DNA from: Ampelocalamus luodianensis
Taxonomy: Eukaryota > Streptophyta > Magnoliopsida > Poales > Poaceae
Direction: 5' to 3'
Length of the DNA stretch: 64,000 nucleotides
Assembly: GCA_036346255.1 (NCBI GenBank)
Contig: CM070620.1
Location: 64,342,522-64,406,521 of the forward strand
Positions within the stretch are counted from its first letter, which is position 1; each line of letters begins with the position of its first letter. The position numbers and the translations under genes are program-made. Shown here piece after piece: positions 44,301 to 57,642 of this stretch. The notes below the pieces were generated by a model. It searched no databases, was not told where the DNA came from, and saw only the letters and a program-made list of their open reading frames with translations.

Positions 44301-47300
44301 GTTGTTAGTGTTTGTAAAACTTTCTGTTACCGAAACTTATCTAAATGCATTTTTAGATTAAACTTTAGTTAAACATGAATTTACCCTAACTCGAATCAAC
44401 TCAAAAAGAATTAAAACAATTTAGTTATGCATTTTCTAAGTTTTCCTTGAATTTCAAGAACATTAAATAATGGCAGAAACGAAACAATAAAGCTTATAAC
44501 ATTTTCTGCTATAAAAACATGGCTAAATATATATTTAAATTAAACTATAGTGAAACATGAATTTAATGCAGTTGTAATCATCTAAAACGGATTCAAAATG
44601 AATTAGTTATGAGTTTCTAAAGTCTTAATACAATTTTCAGTTGATAAAAAAATGTTTACTGAAATATAAACGAACTTATCAGAACTAAAAAGACGTGGAC
44701 GGCTATGGACCTTAGATGTAGAATCTAACGGTCCATGCGCGCTGGGAATAGCGCACGCGCACGATTCCAAAAGAAAGCCCACCGTCGGATCAAGATCCAA
44801 CGACCCACGTGGATGGAAATATTCGGACCATGCGAATGCCTCGGCCATCCACAGCTGCAGATCTTGAGATGAGCAGCTTAGAGCGCACTTCCCTTCGGGG
44901 AGTCCGAACAGCATACGAATCTCAGCCGTCCATCACAAGATGGACGATCCAGAGCGATTGGGAAACCAGAAGGTCCGAAAGTTCCCCAGATCTGGGTCGT
45001 CGATCACAAGATCGACGGTCCACGCTTAACAAAGCGCTACGCACTCGCCCACGTGAGTTTAAATGCGCCGGTAGGGGTTTAATGAGCGGGTCCACATGTT
45101 AGTGAGACAACGAACCAGATTAAGACATATTAATTATCCCTAATGATTAACAATGATTAGGCCATTAATTGTGTCTTAACGACAACGGCAGAACGAGAGT
45201 TTCGTCCGGCAAAACCCGAGCGAAAAGAATGTAGCGCCGGCGAGCTGACGGCCGAGCCATCGCCGGTTTTGGGTGACGTGGCATCGCCACATGGATGCCA
45301 CCTCACGACTACGCATGCGCCACCTCACCTCCCCGCCTACGTGGCATGCCCGCGTGTCACCGACGTGGCACGGTGCACCCCCCCTCAGACCAAAAACCAA
45401 TAAACCCAGTCCACCATACCCCAAGTCACAAACATGTGGGTCCCACATGTCAGGGAATTAATTTAATTCCTTTAATCCCGAAAATCTCAGGGCTGACATC
45501 ATCATTGCGCAATAAAGCCATTTTCCTTTACAGAAATAATTCCCAAAAATCAGAAAAACCCTAATTCTATCATTTTATGTATTCCCAATCATCCAAAGCT
45601 CATATCTTTTGCATCCGAACTCCGATTGAGTCCATTCAAATTTCTAAATTTGTCTAAATATAAGATCTAGCTAATCAAACCAAAATTATTTAATTTGGAG
45701 TTTATTTTAATTATTATTTGAATTTGACTTATTTCATGATTAGATTTCGACGACTTCGGAGAGTCAGATTTCGATGCCGTTTGAAGAGCACATAAGAAGA
45801 TTGATTTTGGCTGTATGATTATCGTGATTGTACACTTGGACTACCTGGAGAAAGTACTTGTGAGTACTGGGTGATCTGTTTAGGAAAACAACATCACCCC
45901 ATCAAGCAAGGCAAGTTATACTCTTGATCATACTGATCCCACTATTTCAAATTATTTATATTCTGTTTTAAATTATTACTGCATGCATATGTTTATACAA
46001 TTATTTTAATTCCCTCTTTTAATTGCCTAGTTATTCCAAGCTTCCTTGTATAGCCAATTTGAATCTTGAACGTGAATACCTTGTCACCATTAGGCAAAAT
46101 GATATTAAAATTAACCATATGCTTAGCCAATGCTTAGATCAAATCTTCCAAATTTGATTTAAATTGGATCTGTGGTATTGTTTTACCATAGAAGATTTAT
46201 AAAGTGCTTTTACTTGGAAAATAAAATAAAATTGGGTTTGGACTTAGGTGAAATGGTTGATTTGTGGGTGTAGGTTTATGCACGGGTTTAATCTGGTTAG
46301 GATTAAGGCCCAGGGTTTATTGTGGAAGACGCCCAAGTCAGTTAAGTACCGGTCTTCAAGCCGCATCTTGCCATGCCTTATCGTACTACCACATGTCTTG
46401 TGTGGGCGGGACCTGGCCAACTAATCTGCAACGTTTCATTGTTAGCTGTGCTATTTTGGTGTGTGGGTGTCAGTTAGACAATATTCCCACTTGGCGCAAG
46501 AGGGGATTTCTGGCGGATGGTTAGTCCAAAGGAAGTGAAACCTTAGCGGGCATAACTACTTTGGAATGACGCATTGTAAAGGCCTCGTGATAATCACTTA
46601 GTCGCACACCTTCGGAAGTGTGTCAGACTGACATTGAAAGTTGATTATCTCTTGTGGGTAAAGCTGTACAACCTCTGTAGAGTGTAAAACTATTCGAATA
46701 GCCGTGTCCACAGTCATGGACATGCTGGCAAAGCCACTCAAAGTTAGACTTTGGTTTTGTTTGAAAAAGACTTCTTCAAAACTGGTTTATCCATATGGGA
46801 AGTGAGCAGGTAGCCATGTGATAGGAGGGTATCCTTCACCATTCATGTGTGAATGTTATCTGACTATAAAACTGAGAATTTAAAAAATTATTTGTAGTTA
46901 TAGAATAGCTGCTTTGGAACTTAGTACATGTATTTAAAGAAAATGCTACTTTATGCAAATCAACCAATAAGCCATCCTTTGTTACATCCATATATGCATG
47001 TCATTCTGTTATTTGACGGGTGTAACTTGCGAGCACGGAAGTTGTGCTCATTCTTGCTTTATGCAAATAAATTTCAGAGGAGAAGAACTTTGCTACTGAT
47101 GTGGACCTCGACGACTAGGCCGCTTCCCCAGTCGAGTGCCTGTGGCAGATTAACTGGACCCTACTACTTCTTCTTCTTCCGCTGTGTTTATTTTATTGTT
47201 GGCCTGTAAGCCTTCTTTGTAATCAACTCTGTTGGTATTTATTAATAAAGTTGTGATATGATTTTGTTACCATATTTGTTTACTGTGTGAACTAGCTACT

Positions 47301-47345
47301 GATCATGGGACTAGTTCAGAAATGCACAGAGAATTTGGGATGTTA
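41396..47345 (+). mobile_element. H: sense solo LTR inside G pol, split by I
   Basis: It begins TGTAACATCCCAAAG at 41396 and ends GGGATGTTA at 47345; the terminal CA is missing and no clean TSD remains (AACAC left, ATCTC right). Outer pieces 41396-42086 and 45499-47345 total about 2.5 kb. AAGGCAAG occurs at about 45908-45915, as does the segment TATTCGAATAGCCGTGTCCACAGTCATGGAC (here given for position only, about 46691). On the minus strand, G pol reads on both sides, proving insertion. Confidence 0.7.
42087..45498 (-). mobile_element. I: antisense LTR inside H
   Basis: The left end TGTGAGACCCCGG is clear (42087). The right end is proposed at ...CAGGGCTGACA (45498), where the minus strand would begin TGTCAGCCCTGAG; no TSD supports it, so the boundary is uncertain. 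Shared with J: the CCCTGCAGGGGTGTA segment (about 42872), CTTGCCTT (43697-43704) and a GATCCAACG promoter-like region (44700-45060). No ORF, PBS or PPT. Confidence 0.55.
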
Positions 47346-47719
47346 ATCTCTGGTCTGACAAACACCAAGTTCATCTTCGGAGAAGCACTTGGTTGTCTCG
47401 TTCTTGACATTTTGCTTGATTCGGTTTACTCCAACGTCCAAAAGTTGAGCAGCCTTGATCCGATCTACCAAGGTTAGTTGCACAACCAAGGCAGCGAGAA
47501 AACCCTACTCAACTACTCCCAAGTTGAGACGCTGAAATTCTTCAAGGAGGGCGGGTTGCTGCTCCTAGAGCAACAAGTTATTGCAATGCACTTTTCGACT
47601 AAGCGCATCGGTCACAACATTAGCCTTGCCCGGATGGTAGTGAATACCCATGTCATAGTCTTTGATCAACTCCAACAACCTTCTCTGCCTAAGGTTCAGA
47701 TTAGGTTGAGTGAACAAAT
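47346..47719 (-). pseudogene. pol: RNase H end and integrase linker of element G
   Basis: The minus strand reads LNLRQRRLLELIKDYDMGIHYHPGKANVVTDALSRK (split here by position: about 47700-47596), then LLEEFQRLNLGV and LVDRIKAAQLLDVGVNRIK, up to the H insertion. This is the part of pol expected just upstream of the integrase piece at 41395. B is inserted immediately upstream at 47720. Confidence 0.85.
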
Positions 47720-48111
47720 TGTAATATCCCGATCCTCATTAGTGAGTGCAATAAGAGGCAGTTCTAACAAAGGGTGTTCATCGGTCTTTTGGGCCTTGGT
47801 ACATTAAGAATTTGGGATTTCCATCAACTAGGTTGTTGTAGATAATCTTGTTACCTTTCAAACAAGCCTGAGTTTACATTTTTACGAATTTTAGAGAAAA
47901 ATTTATGTCAATTTTAGTATTGCTTCCCATTATGGTTTTATGATGGAATGTAATTCAATTGGAGTAAAATTGTGTAGTTAAACGTTGGGGTGCTGGGGTT
48001 TGTGTTGCGAGTAGTGTCTTGACATCGTGGTTCTTATTGAGTAAACTAATGGTGTAGGAGGTGAGGCTCCTGGGTTAGCGGCATCGTCGTTGCCTCCTAA
48101 CGCATCGCAAC

Positions 48112-50536
48112 TGTAACACCCTGGCTATTCGGAAGCCAAGATGTCACCTAAAATATCTAACATACATCCATAATGCGGAAGAATTTGAATAAAATCAACT
48201 AATGATAGTATCAAAACAACCAAGACATGATGAAGGTATCCTTCCTTCACCATCTAATCTATTTATTTCAGTTCATTGATAATGAAAGTTCACACGCAGT
48301 AATAATTCGACATCAATGTGGAGAAGGTATCCTTCCTTCACCACTGATAAATTTATTATTACAGTTCATCATTTACGAATGTAAGATAGAGCTAAATTTA
48401 ATCTTGAACATGAATTGGATGAAGTGAACAAGTAGTGCGTGTCTACTCCCTCCCAAGTGAGCCAACATCGGGGTTACCTAAAATAAACAAACAACGCAAG
48501 AGTGAGTCCACGACTCAACAAGTGCGAGAAAAGGGACATAACACACATATGAACAAGTCATCATCATAAGAGAATATGAGCATACATCGAATGAAAACTT
48601 AGGAATGCATGGCATGAATGAATGTACTCAAGGATGGACTGCACACATGCTTATACCGGTATAGTGAGTGACACACCGTCGGTGTTCACTTAAGCCCGCA
48701 CCTTAACAAAAGTGCGGGGATCCAAGTCCTATATGAAGAACGTTTCATATAGGTGTCCAAAGCTGCCCATCTTTGGAATTGATGGGTCTTACGTGCCCAT
48801 TTGGAATTGATGGGTCTTTCAATCCACTCCGTGGGCGGGACATGACAATGTCCAAACACGCCCACATTGGAATGGTGGGACTTACAGTCCACTCCGTGGA
48901 CATAGCATGAATAAAAGGATGCATGATATGAACATGAACAATGCTAATATCATCTTTCGGCATTTACTCCACATATTGATAGAACATAACCAATTCAGCA
49001 TTTGGGTATCACAAGATGTCACATCATATTCATGTAAACATTCACAATCACAACATTTAAAACCAACAAAGTACTTGCCTTCCGCGTTGCGACGCGTTAG
49101 CAGGCAACGATGGCGCTCCCAAACCCGTGAGGCTCGCGGCCTAAACAATTAAATAACCGAAATAAGAACAACATAGAGCCCATCATGAATTAATATTCTA
49201 CACTACCCTCTTGCACACCCAAAACATAGTCATAACCGAATCTGAAATTCCAGCAGTAACATGGAATCCCATCAGGACAGCAGCACGGTAAAGACCAAAA
49301 CTAATGATCTGGGACTCCAAAGAGATGAGCCCAGATCCTACACGAGCTTAACAAATATATCTACAACTTTGTAGTTGACGAGATAACCCAATTCGGCCAA
49401 ACTAAATTGCTAACTGTCAAACGAAATAGCAGAACAGAATCTGACTGAGCAATTAGAACAGCAGAACTAAAACGTCCATAACTTTTAAACTACAACTCCG
49501 AATTGAGTGTTCTTTAACAATCTGAAAAGGTTATGAAATTACCTACAATAACCTAGTTGGCACGACATTCAAATTTTGCCTTTAACAAAAAGTGGCACAC
49601 GGGTCAAAACTAAAGATAGAAACTGACATACAATCTGGACAGACTGACCTACAATCTGGACAGTCACAAAGAAAAGTGCATAACTTTTGATCTATAAATC
49701 CAAATGAGGTGTTCTTTATCAATCCTGAAAGCTAGTTATATCACCTTCAAAATTTGTTATGGGCAAGACCTCTGAATCACCCTCTAACTAGGTCATATAT
49801 CAACCTATACAGAGACTGCTAATTCTCGTCAGGATTCTGGACAGCAGATAGTAAATCTATCATAACTTTTGACTCGAAAGTCGGAATGAGGTGATCTTGG
49901 CGGCCACCGAAAGCTAAGAGCATCCTCTAAATAACTCTAGGAGATCAAAACTTCTAATTCGGCCTCTAAGAACCCAAAACTAGCCACACAATAAACTGGA
50001 CAGAATTGAATCTACTGCGGACAGAACTTGATCCAATCAAACTAATCCAATTTTCACATCTAAACATCATCAAAATAGCGGGGAAACGAATTGATACCCT
50101 TGGAGATGCGTGTTACGCTGATAAAACCCGTGAGGACAACCTCTCATCTTCTCCTTCTTCCTTCCTCTTCCTTATGGTGGCCACTTTGCAGGGAAACACC
50201 GGGATAGTAGCGACGGGCAAGGGCGCGGTTTCTGTAGCAGCCGGCATCTGTAGCAGGGCGGCGGCACTGTAGCAGACGGAAATACTGTAGCATATTAGGG
50301 TTTGTGGCTTAATCCCCCTTTCTTGCCTTTAAGTGGGCTATCAACCTTCCATGGGCCATGGGCCATGGGCCTCTAAGGCTAGCTTTTTCCTCTACGACTA
50401 TGGGTTGGCGCCCAAAGCTCTCTCAAAAAACTGAATTTTGAACTTATTTCCATATCTAAACTTTGTTGCATTCGCTATTGAATAAATTTCCCTCTCCCGA
50501 GTAGTATTCTCTCTAATTGGAATTTGAAGTATTACA
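48112..50536 (-). repeat. 3' LTR of C (left on plus strand)
   Basis: TGTAACACCCTGG ... GAAGTATTACA. Antisense modules: hairpin array 48652-48903, CTTGCCTT 49074-49081, degenerate 'cataacttttga' repeats (about 49485, 49680, 49860), CTGTAGC boxes 50233-50293, then the antisense PPT. The palindrome TATACCGGTATA (48652-48663) is intact here but has lost one C in the right LTR. Confidence 0.9.
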
Positions 50537-53500
50537 TTCTACCCCTTATGAGATTCGACCCGAATCTACTCGATGAACTAACCGAAAGAAAAGCGCAATG
50601 GAATTTGAACAAGGATAACCACGTACCTACTATGAACAAATCGGATATCGATCGCACATGTGAGACTCCAACTCCCAAGTGGTCTCTCTCTCGGCATTGA
50701 GACCACAACAAAGCGACGTAAACGACGCCCGTCCTAAAACTCCACCCGGTATTTCCGGTACACTCATTAGAAGAGAATCGAAGGTAAGACCCTACTCGAT
50801 GGACAACGTCTTTAACGAAATACCAAGCTTGGAATTGCTTAGTTGCTCACTTAGTACTGAACACGGACATTGGGTTCTCGCGTATGGAACCGTGACGGTC
50901 CTAGCGATACGCCAACCTCTTAACCCCACAATTGTCGAGAACAAACCAAAGTACTTTGGGTTAACCTCCTCTTTGGTACCAATCCACACAACATGCGCAT
51001 AGCACACGGAACTCTTGTTCCACCTCTCAATCGAACTCTTCACCGAAACAAGGATCACATCCTTTAACGAGAGACACAATGAGAACTTGCTTTGAACAAC
51101 TCTATTACAAATAGAGTCAATCAAAGTAAGGATTCCGTCGTAACCACACAATGCCAACTCGATACCAAAAGAGTCAAATCTAGAATCGAAGATTTATCAT
51201 GAAAAAGCGTCCACTTTCCAAGTGGGCGGCTATGCATTTAAACGCCACAAAAGCCAAAGGACAAATCACTCGAATAACCGAATCAATCATTTTTTCTTTC
51301 AACTGATTAGAACCACACATACCAACATACAAGAAAACTCAATTTCGGAAGACATCGGTCATAAGCACGTAGCTCAAACAAGAATCAAGAAAACGTGTTA
51401 TTACTTGAGGAAGCATCAATTTCTCGTTTCTCTTTTAGGAATAAATTTTTTCTCAAACTTTGGAATTCCAATTCATCGCTTAACACACTAACTCATCTCT
51501 CCTAACTTGGCATTCTCAACGCTATGCTCAAGTCAAAATACATCATCCACGCTTCTGTAGATAGGCTCTTTTGACTCCACAGAAACATACTCTAGCCAAC
51601 TCTTCTACGATAGAATTACTTTTGACAGATGACTTCCATGCATCACAAAATAGATCTCATATGCAATTACATCACCTCCATCTTCTAAGAGTAAACAACT
51701 CAGAATTCTCAGCACACCCATTCACATACTTCATCAAAAGGATTCTATCAATGATCATCCCATTGTTCAGAATCCACCCTTATTCTAATTCCTCTACACA
51801 TAATCATTGAGCGACCAAAGTCCTAGCATAAAAATGCGAAGCCCAAAATTAACTTCAAGACCCTACAACGAACTTCTCATATAGGAAATAAGAGAAACCT
51901 CAGATTAAATCCTAAAATTCTCACAATCCAAACATACTCGCGCATTAACATCAACACGAAAATATTTCCTCGACCCAATTATCTTTATAAAGATTCTAAC
52001 TCTTAGAGAGTTACTTGCTAAGTCCAAAACATTCCTAGTAATAATCCAACAATCCCGGCTACCCTGGCTATCTCATTAACCACTTTAACGATCAGATTAC
52101 TTCGCTAATATTACTTTCATTACAACACCGTCATATTTCATCTGCGCAACTGTGCATGGTACTCAATCGCGGCACTCTAATACATCGATCAAGATTCCCA
52201 TCCTTTCGAAAATTCTAATGTTCCACCCGAATTGAACAAAGGATCTTGGATCACAAATCTCCATAGATTCTAATGGTTGCAATAATACAATCAGTTTAGC
52301 CTCAAAGGCAAACATTCTGTATAAATATTATTCTCTCCAAGAATTATACACAAAAATAGTTCATCTTTCTATGCTCCTCGAATAACTTACAATCCAAGGT
52401 CTCACAATCATATTGAATAAACACTACGAAAGACCCTTGTGAAACGAATCGATGAATCCTTCCTCAAAAGAAAAGGCAAAAGAAGACATTTACTGCTCGA
52501 AGTAAACACATGACCAAGGGAAAAAGTCGCTTAGGCAAAGGACTCAGAAAACATAAGAGAAAGTCAACAGTCGAGCGCTCAAGCCCTATTGTAAGCGAAT
52601 ACCAAACCACAAATAAGAAGAAGGTAATCCCCTTTAAAAATTGATAAACTCTTATGGAACAACTGCATAAGGTTTAAGCACACTCAAATAAACTGCAAGA
52701 TGCGAAATGTGACTTAGATCTCAATTACTTATACTTCACTCCTTCCTTTAACAAGGAAGGTTATTTTCTGTGGTAATTACATCACTTTCCAAGCTTAAAC
52801 AGGATAAGCTCTTAATACCCAAATCACAGGAACCACTTCAGAACCAATAAAATCTTTCAACATGTCACTTTGCTCGAAACAAACTCAATCACCACATAAC
52901 TCAAGAGGTCCAAATGAACACAACGCAAAACTTGAAACACTTTTACTAAATGAAAATTACGAAACACGATCCAATTACTTTATTTCTAAAGGAATCATCA
53001 CCACACACACAAGTCACAATCTCTTGCAGATAATCTTTCTGACATCAAGAATAATACACTCTGAACACGAATCTTTATCATCAACTATTCCATTAGAAAG
53101 CCCCAAAATGTCACCAAATTGTTCTCTACTACCTTTTCATCCCATCTTCAAAACGAGAGTATACCAAAACCATACAACATCACTACATCAACCTCTTAAG
53201 TTTAGAAGGGTCTACTACACAATTGAAAAGTTTCTACCAAAACCCTTTCATCAAGGAGACATTATCATCCGATTATTTCACAATCATGTGGGCATAAGCC
53301 ACCTATTATATCATATCAGTTTAACGTTTAGCGATGCTCAACATCAAACTTCAACACACAATGCTTATACTACAACCATTGTTGTTATCAAGCGGCTTCA
53401 TTATGAAATCTAGTTGCTACCTACTTTCCTTCCCAAATCACATGGATATTAACAAACACATATTCAAAATCTTCTATCGATCAAAAGTCTCAACAACCCT

Positions 53501-54778
53501 ACAACCAAATTCATCGCATCATTCTATATAGAAGAACTACATAGAACTCCTCCCATAAATTCTAGATCCACGATATTCAATCTATTTAACCGGTTGTACA
53601 CAATTCCAATAACCGATCATACTAGAGAATATGTAAATCCAGATTTACTCTAGTTTCCCTTTCACACATTTAAATTAATCCATTGGAACCATAGAACCCA
53701 ACAAGTTTAGCAACCTAAACAATTTTAATGACCATACTAATTCATCAACGTTTCATACTTCTTAATATCTCCTTTTGGCTCCAAAAGGTATAGGCATACT
53801 CTCAGTCACTACCTATACATACAGTTCATCAAGAACTAGTAGAAAACAACATCAACTTAATCAATTTCACTTCCAATGTTACTAACTAATTTTAATTATG
53901 CACCACACCATGACTCAACTTGATACCCATACCATATCAAATTATTCGATTATCAACTCTGACTTAACCATAACAAGGCATCACAAAAGGATTTTAACAA
54001 TTTTCATCGAAAAGAGAGGCATTAAACTTCAACACTCATAATAATCCAAAAGGAATACATAGAGCCAAAACTTTCTCATGTTAATAATCTTGCAACATAA
54101 AGCTCTCATTACTCAAACTATCAAACGAATAAATGAGTCATTCTTTTCTCATGAGAAAGAAGGAACAACCATGGAATTATCAATATTGCTAATTGACAAA
54201 GATCACAAGTCGTAAAAGCAACTCAACAATGAAAAACAATAATTGTTTGAGAGAACCATTAGAGACCATGAAACACAACAACTACCATAAACCACGAACC
54301 CAAAAAAATTCATCATCCACCATAGAACAAGAATTTGCCAAAATTTGAGGTCAAGAAATAAAATAACTTTACGAGCGACTTACGCTCAACTCCCGCAACT
54401 AGGGTATTCGGGTAACTACTCTATTCGTCTACCACGAACCATGGTATAACTGACAAAGTCCAAGGCCACAACCACACCTCCACTTCTTAACAACCATTAT
54501 CGACACACATAAACAAAATAATCAAATATAATTATACATGATCATCTCATGGCAATCATAGAATAGATTCATAGATATAGAATATCATAACATAACATAT
54601 TATAGATTAACAACAAGAAAGATAGTACAGAGGCAATTCAACAATTGCTCAACAAATGAAACATAACAACGAGATAATGCGAAAGCAATGTAATTCCCAA
54701 CCCCACCCTCACGTGCACAGTGTGTCAATTTAATATTTTTCTATTAACCACGGACCTAAAGCCCGCTCTGATACCAAC
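50537..54778 (-). other. Non-coding interior of C
   Basis: It begins (plus strand) with TTCTACCCCTTATG, the antisense PPT, then hairpin GATTCGACCCGAATC (50552-50566), and ends with the antisense PBS. It aligns by eye along its whole length with the reverse complement of B 58204-62535. An open frame of 183 codons (52862-53413 plus, antisense to the element) is only partly open in B and absent in A, so it is not called a gene. Confidence 0.8.
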
Positions 54779-57206
54779 TGTAACACCCTGGCTATTCGGA
54801 AGCCAAGATGTCACCTAAAATATCTAACATACATCCATAATGCGGAAGAATTTGAATAAAATCAACTAATGATAGTATCAAAACAACCAAGACATGATGA
54901 AGGTATCCTTCCTTCACCATCTAATCTATTTATTTCAGTTCATTGATAATGAAAGTTCACACGCATAATAATTCGACATCAATGTGGAGAAGGTATCCTT
55001 CCTTCACCATCGATAAATTTATTATTACAGTTCATCATTTACGAATGTAAGATAGAACTAAATTTAATCTTGAACATGAATTGGATGAAGTGAACAAGTA
55101 GTGCGTGTCTACTCCTCCCAAGTGAGCCAACATCGGGGTTACCTAAAATAAACAAACAACGCAAGAGTGAGTCCACGACTCAGCAAGTACTGAGAAAAGG
55201 GACATAACACACATATGAACAAGTCATCATCATAAGAGAATATGAGCATACATCGAATGAAAACTTAGGAATGCATGGCATGAATGAATGTACTCAAGGA
55301 TGGACTGCACACATGCTTATACGGTATAGTGAGTGACACACCGTCGGTGTTCACTTAAGCCCGCACCTTAACAAAAGTGCGGGGATCCAAGTCCTATATG
55401 AAGAACGTTTCATATAGGTGTCCAAAGCTGCCCATACTGGAATTGATGGGTCTTACGTGCCCATCTTTGGAATTGATGGGTCTTTCAATCCACTCCGTGG
55501 GCGGGACATGACAATGTCCAAACCCGCCCACATTGGAATGGTGGGACTTACGATCCACTCCGTGGACATAGCATGAATAAAAGGATGCATGATATGAACA
55601 TGAACAATGCTAATATCATCTTTCGGCATTTACTCCACATATTGATAGAACATAACCAATTCAGCATTTGGGTATCACAAGATGTCACATCATATTCATG
55701 TAAACATTCACAATCACAACATTTAAAACCAACAAAGTACTTGCCTTCCGGCGTTGCGGCGTTAGCAGGCAACGATGGCGCTCCCAAACCCGTAGGCTCG
55801 CGGCCTAAACAATTAAATAACCGAAATAAGAACAACATAGAGCCCATCATGAATTAATATTCTACACTACCCTCTTGCACACCCAAAACATAGTCATAAC
55901 CCGAATCTGAAATTCCAGCAGTAACATGGAATCCCATCAGGACAGCAGCACGGTAAAGACCAAAACTAATGATCTGGGACTCCAAAAGAGATGAGCCCAG
56001 ATCCTACACGAGCTTAACAAATATATCTACAACTTTGTAGTTGACGAGATAACCCAATTCGGCCAAACTAAATTGCTAACTGTCAAACGAAATAGCAGAA
56101 CAGAATCTGACTGAGCAATTAGAACAGCAGAACTAAAACGTCCATAACTTTTAAACTACAACTCCGAATTGAGTGTTCTTTAACAATCTGAAAAGGTTAT
56201 GAAATTACCTACAATAACCTAGTTGGCACGACATTCAAATTTTGCCTTTAACAAAAAGTGGCACACGGGTCAAAACTAAAGATAGAAACTGACATACAAT
56301 CTGGACAGACTGACCTACAATCTGGACAGTCACAAAGAAAAGTGCATAACTTTTGATCTATAAATCCAAATGAGGTGTTCTTTATCAATCCTGAAAGCTA
56401 GTTATATCACCTTCAAAATTTGTTATGGGCAAGACCTCTGAATCACCCTCTAACTAGGTCATATATCAACCTATACAGAGACTGCTAATTCTCGTCAGGA
56501 TTCTGGACAGCAGATAGTAAATCTATCATAACTTTTGACTCGAAAGTCGGAATGAGGTGATCTTGGCGGCCACCGAAAGCTAAGAGCATCCTCTAAATAA
56601 CTCTAGGAGATCAAAACTTCTAATTCGGCCTCTAAGAACCCAAAACTAGCCACACAATAAACTGGACAGAATTGAATCTACTGCGGACAGAACTTGATCC
56701 AATCAAACTAATCCAATTTTCACATCTAAACATCATCAAAATAGCGGGGAAACGAATTGATACCCTTGGAGATGCGTGTTACGCTGATAAAACCCCGTGA
56801 GGACAACCTCTCATCTTCTCCTTCTTCCTTCCTCTTCCTTATGGTCGGCCACTTTGCAGGGGAAACACCGGGGATAGTAGCGACGGGCAAGGGCGCGGTT
56901 ACTGTAGCAGCCGGCATCTGTAGTGGGCGGCGGCACTGTAGCAGACGGAAATCTGTAGCATATTAGGGTTTGTGGCTTAATCCCCCCTTTCTTGCCTTTA
57001 AGTGGGCTATCAACCTTCCATGGGCCATGGGCCATGGGCCTCTAAGGCTAGCTTTTTCCTCTACGACTATGGGTTGGCGGCCCAAAGCTCTCTCAAAAAA
57101 CTGAATTTTGAACTTATTTCCATATCTAAACTTTGTTGCATTCGCTATTGAATAAATTTCCCTCTCCCGAGTAATATTCTCTCTAATTGGAATTTGAAGT
57201 ATTACA
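54779..57206 (-). repeat. 5' LTR of C (right on plus strand)
   Basis: TGTAACACCCTGG at 54779 directly follows the antisense PBS and ends GAAGTATTACA at 57206. It carries the same modules: hairpin array 55318-55568, CTTGCCTT 55740-55747, CTGTAGC boxes about 56901-56960. Confidence 0.9.
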
Positions 57207-57481
57207 GCAACACTAAAGGCAAGTACTCTAACGTTGTATGAATTGTGTATGTTGGATGCTTGATGTTCGTATTGTGTTTTCATTTGATATGTGAGAAGTT
57301 CCGATGATTATGTTTCTTACGTTTGTGAAATTCATAAGTTCAAAGATGATGCTAGTCGTTGTTCATAAGTACATTCATGCATCCACGTTCAAGTTCCGTC
57401 CACGGGAGTAGAGTCTAAAGTTGCATCCATGTTCATGTTCCGTCCACGGGAGTGGAGCTCCACGGAAGTGGAGTCTAAAGT

Positions 57482-57642
57482 CCCATCGATTCCAGTATGG
57501 GCATGTGAGTCCCACCATTCCAATGTGGGCAGTTTGGACACCCGTATGAAACGTTCTTCATACGGTATCTTGGATCCCCGTATTTCGATAAATACGGGCT
57601 TGAGTGAACACCGACGGGTGTGTCACTAGCTATACCGGTATA
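57482..57642 (+). other. Six-hairpin array in the B 5' LTR
   Basis: CCCAT...ATGGG (57482-57501), CCCACCAT-TCCA-ATGTGGG-type (57511-57529), CCGTATGAA-ACGTTC-TTCATACGG (57542-57565), CCCGTATTT-CGAT-AAATACGGG (57577-57598), GTGAACACC-GACG-GGTGTGTCAC (57604-57626, one bulge) and TATACCGGTATA (57631-57642). The stems are unlike A and F, but the order GACG hairpin then ACCGGT palindrome is kept. Confidence 0.85.

Larger units (their letters stand above)
38963..47719 (-). mobile_element. Element G: antisense chromovirus fragment
   Basis: Minus-strand order: RNase H/linker (47719-47346), integrase (41395-40072), pre-PPT hairpin (40068-40050), PPT CTTGTAAGGGGGAAGATT (40050-40033), then 3' LTR from 40032 leftwards. 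H with I is inserted between 41396 and 47345, and B cuts it at 47720; its 5' part is beyond B. The LTR is truncated at the junction with F (about 38963). Confidence 0.82.
48112..57206 (-). mobile_element. Element C: young complete antisense LARD-type element
   Basis: Left LTR 48112-50536, interior 50537-54778, right LTR 54779-57206, flanked by perfect TSD GCAAC (48107-48111 and 57207-57211). In minus orientation the PBS is at 54765-54776 and the PPT at 50537-50550. No gag-pol is readable in the 4242-bp interior. The two LTRs (2425 and 2428 bp) are almost the same by eye, with about 30 small differences, many of them 1-nt indels in C or G runs. It is the youngest intact insertion here and sits deepest in the nest. 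Confidence 0.93.

Noticed and set aside
42087..45498. Precise TSD for LTR I
   Set aside because: The left flank CACGC has no partner at any candidate right end; the right boundary is kept as tentative.
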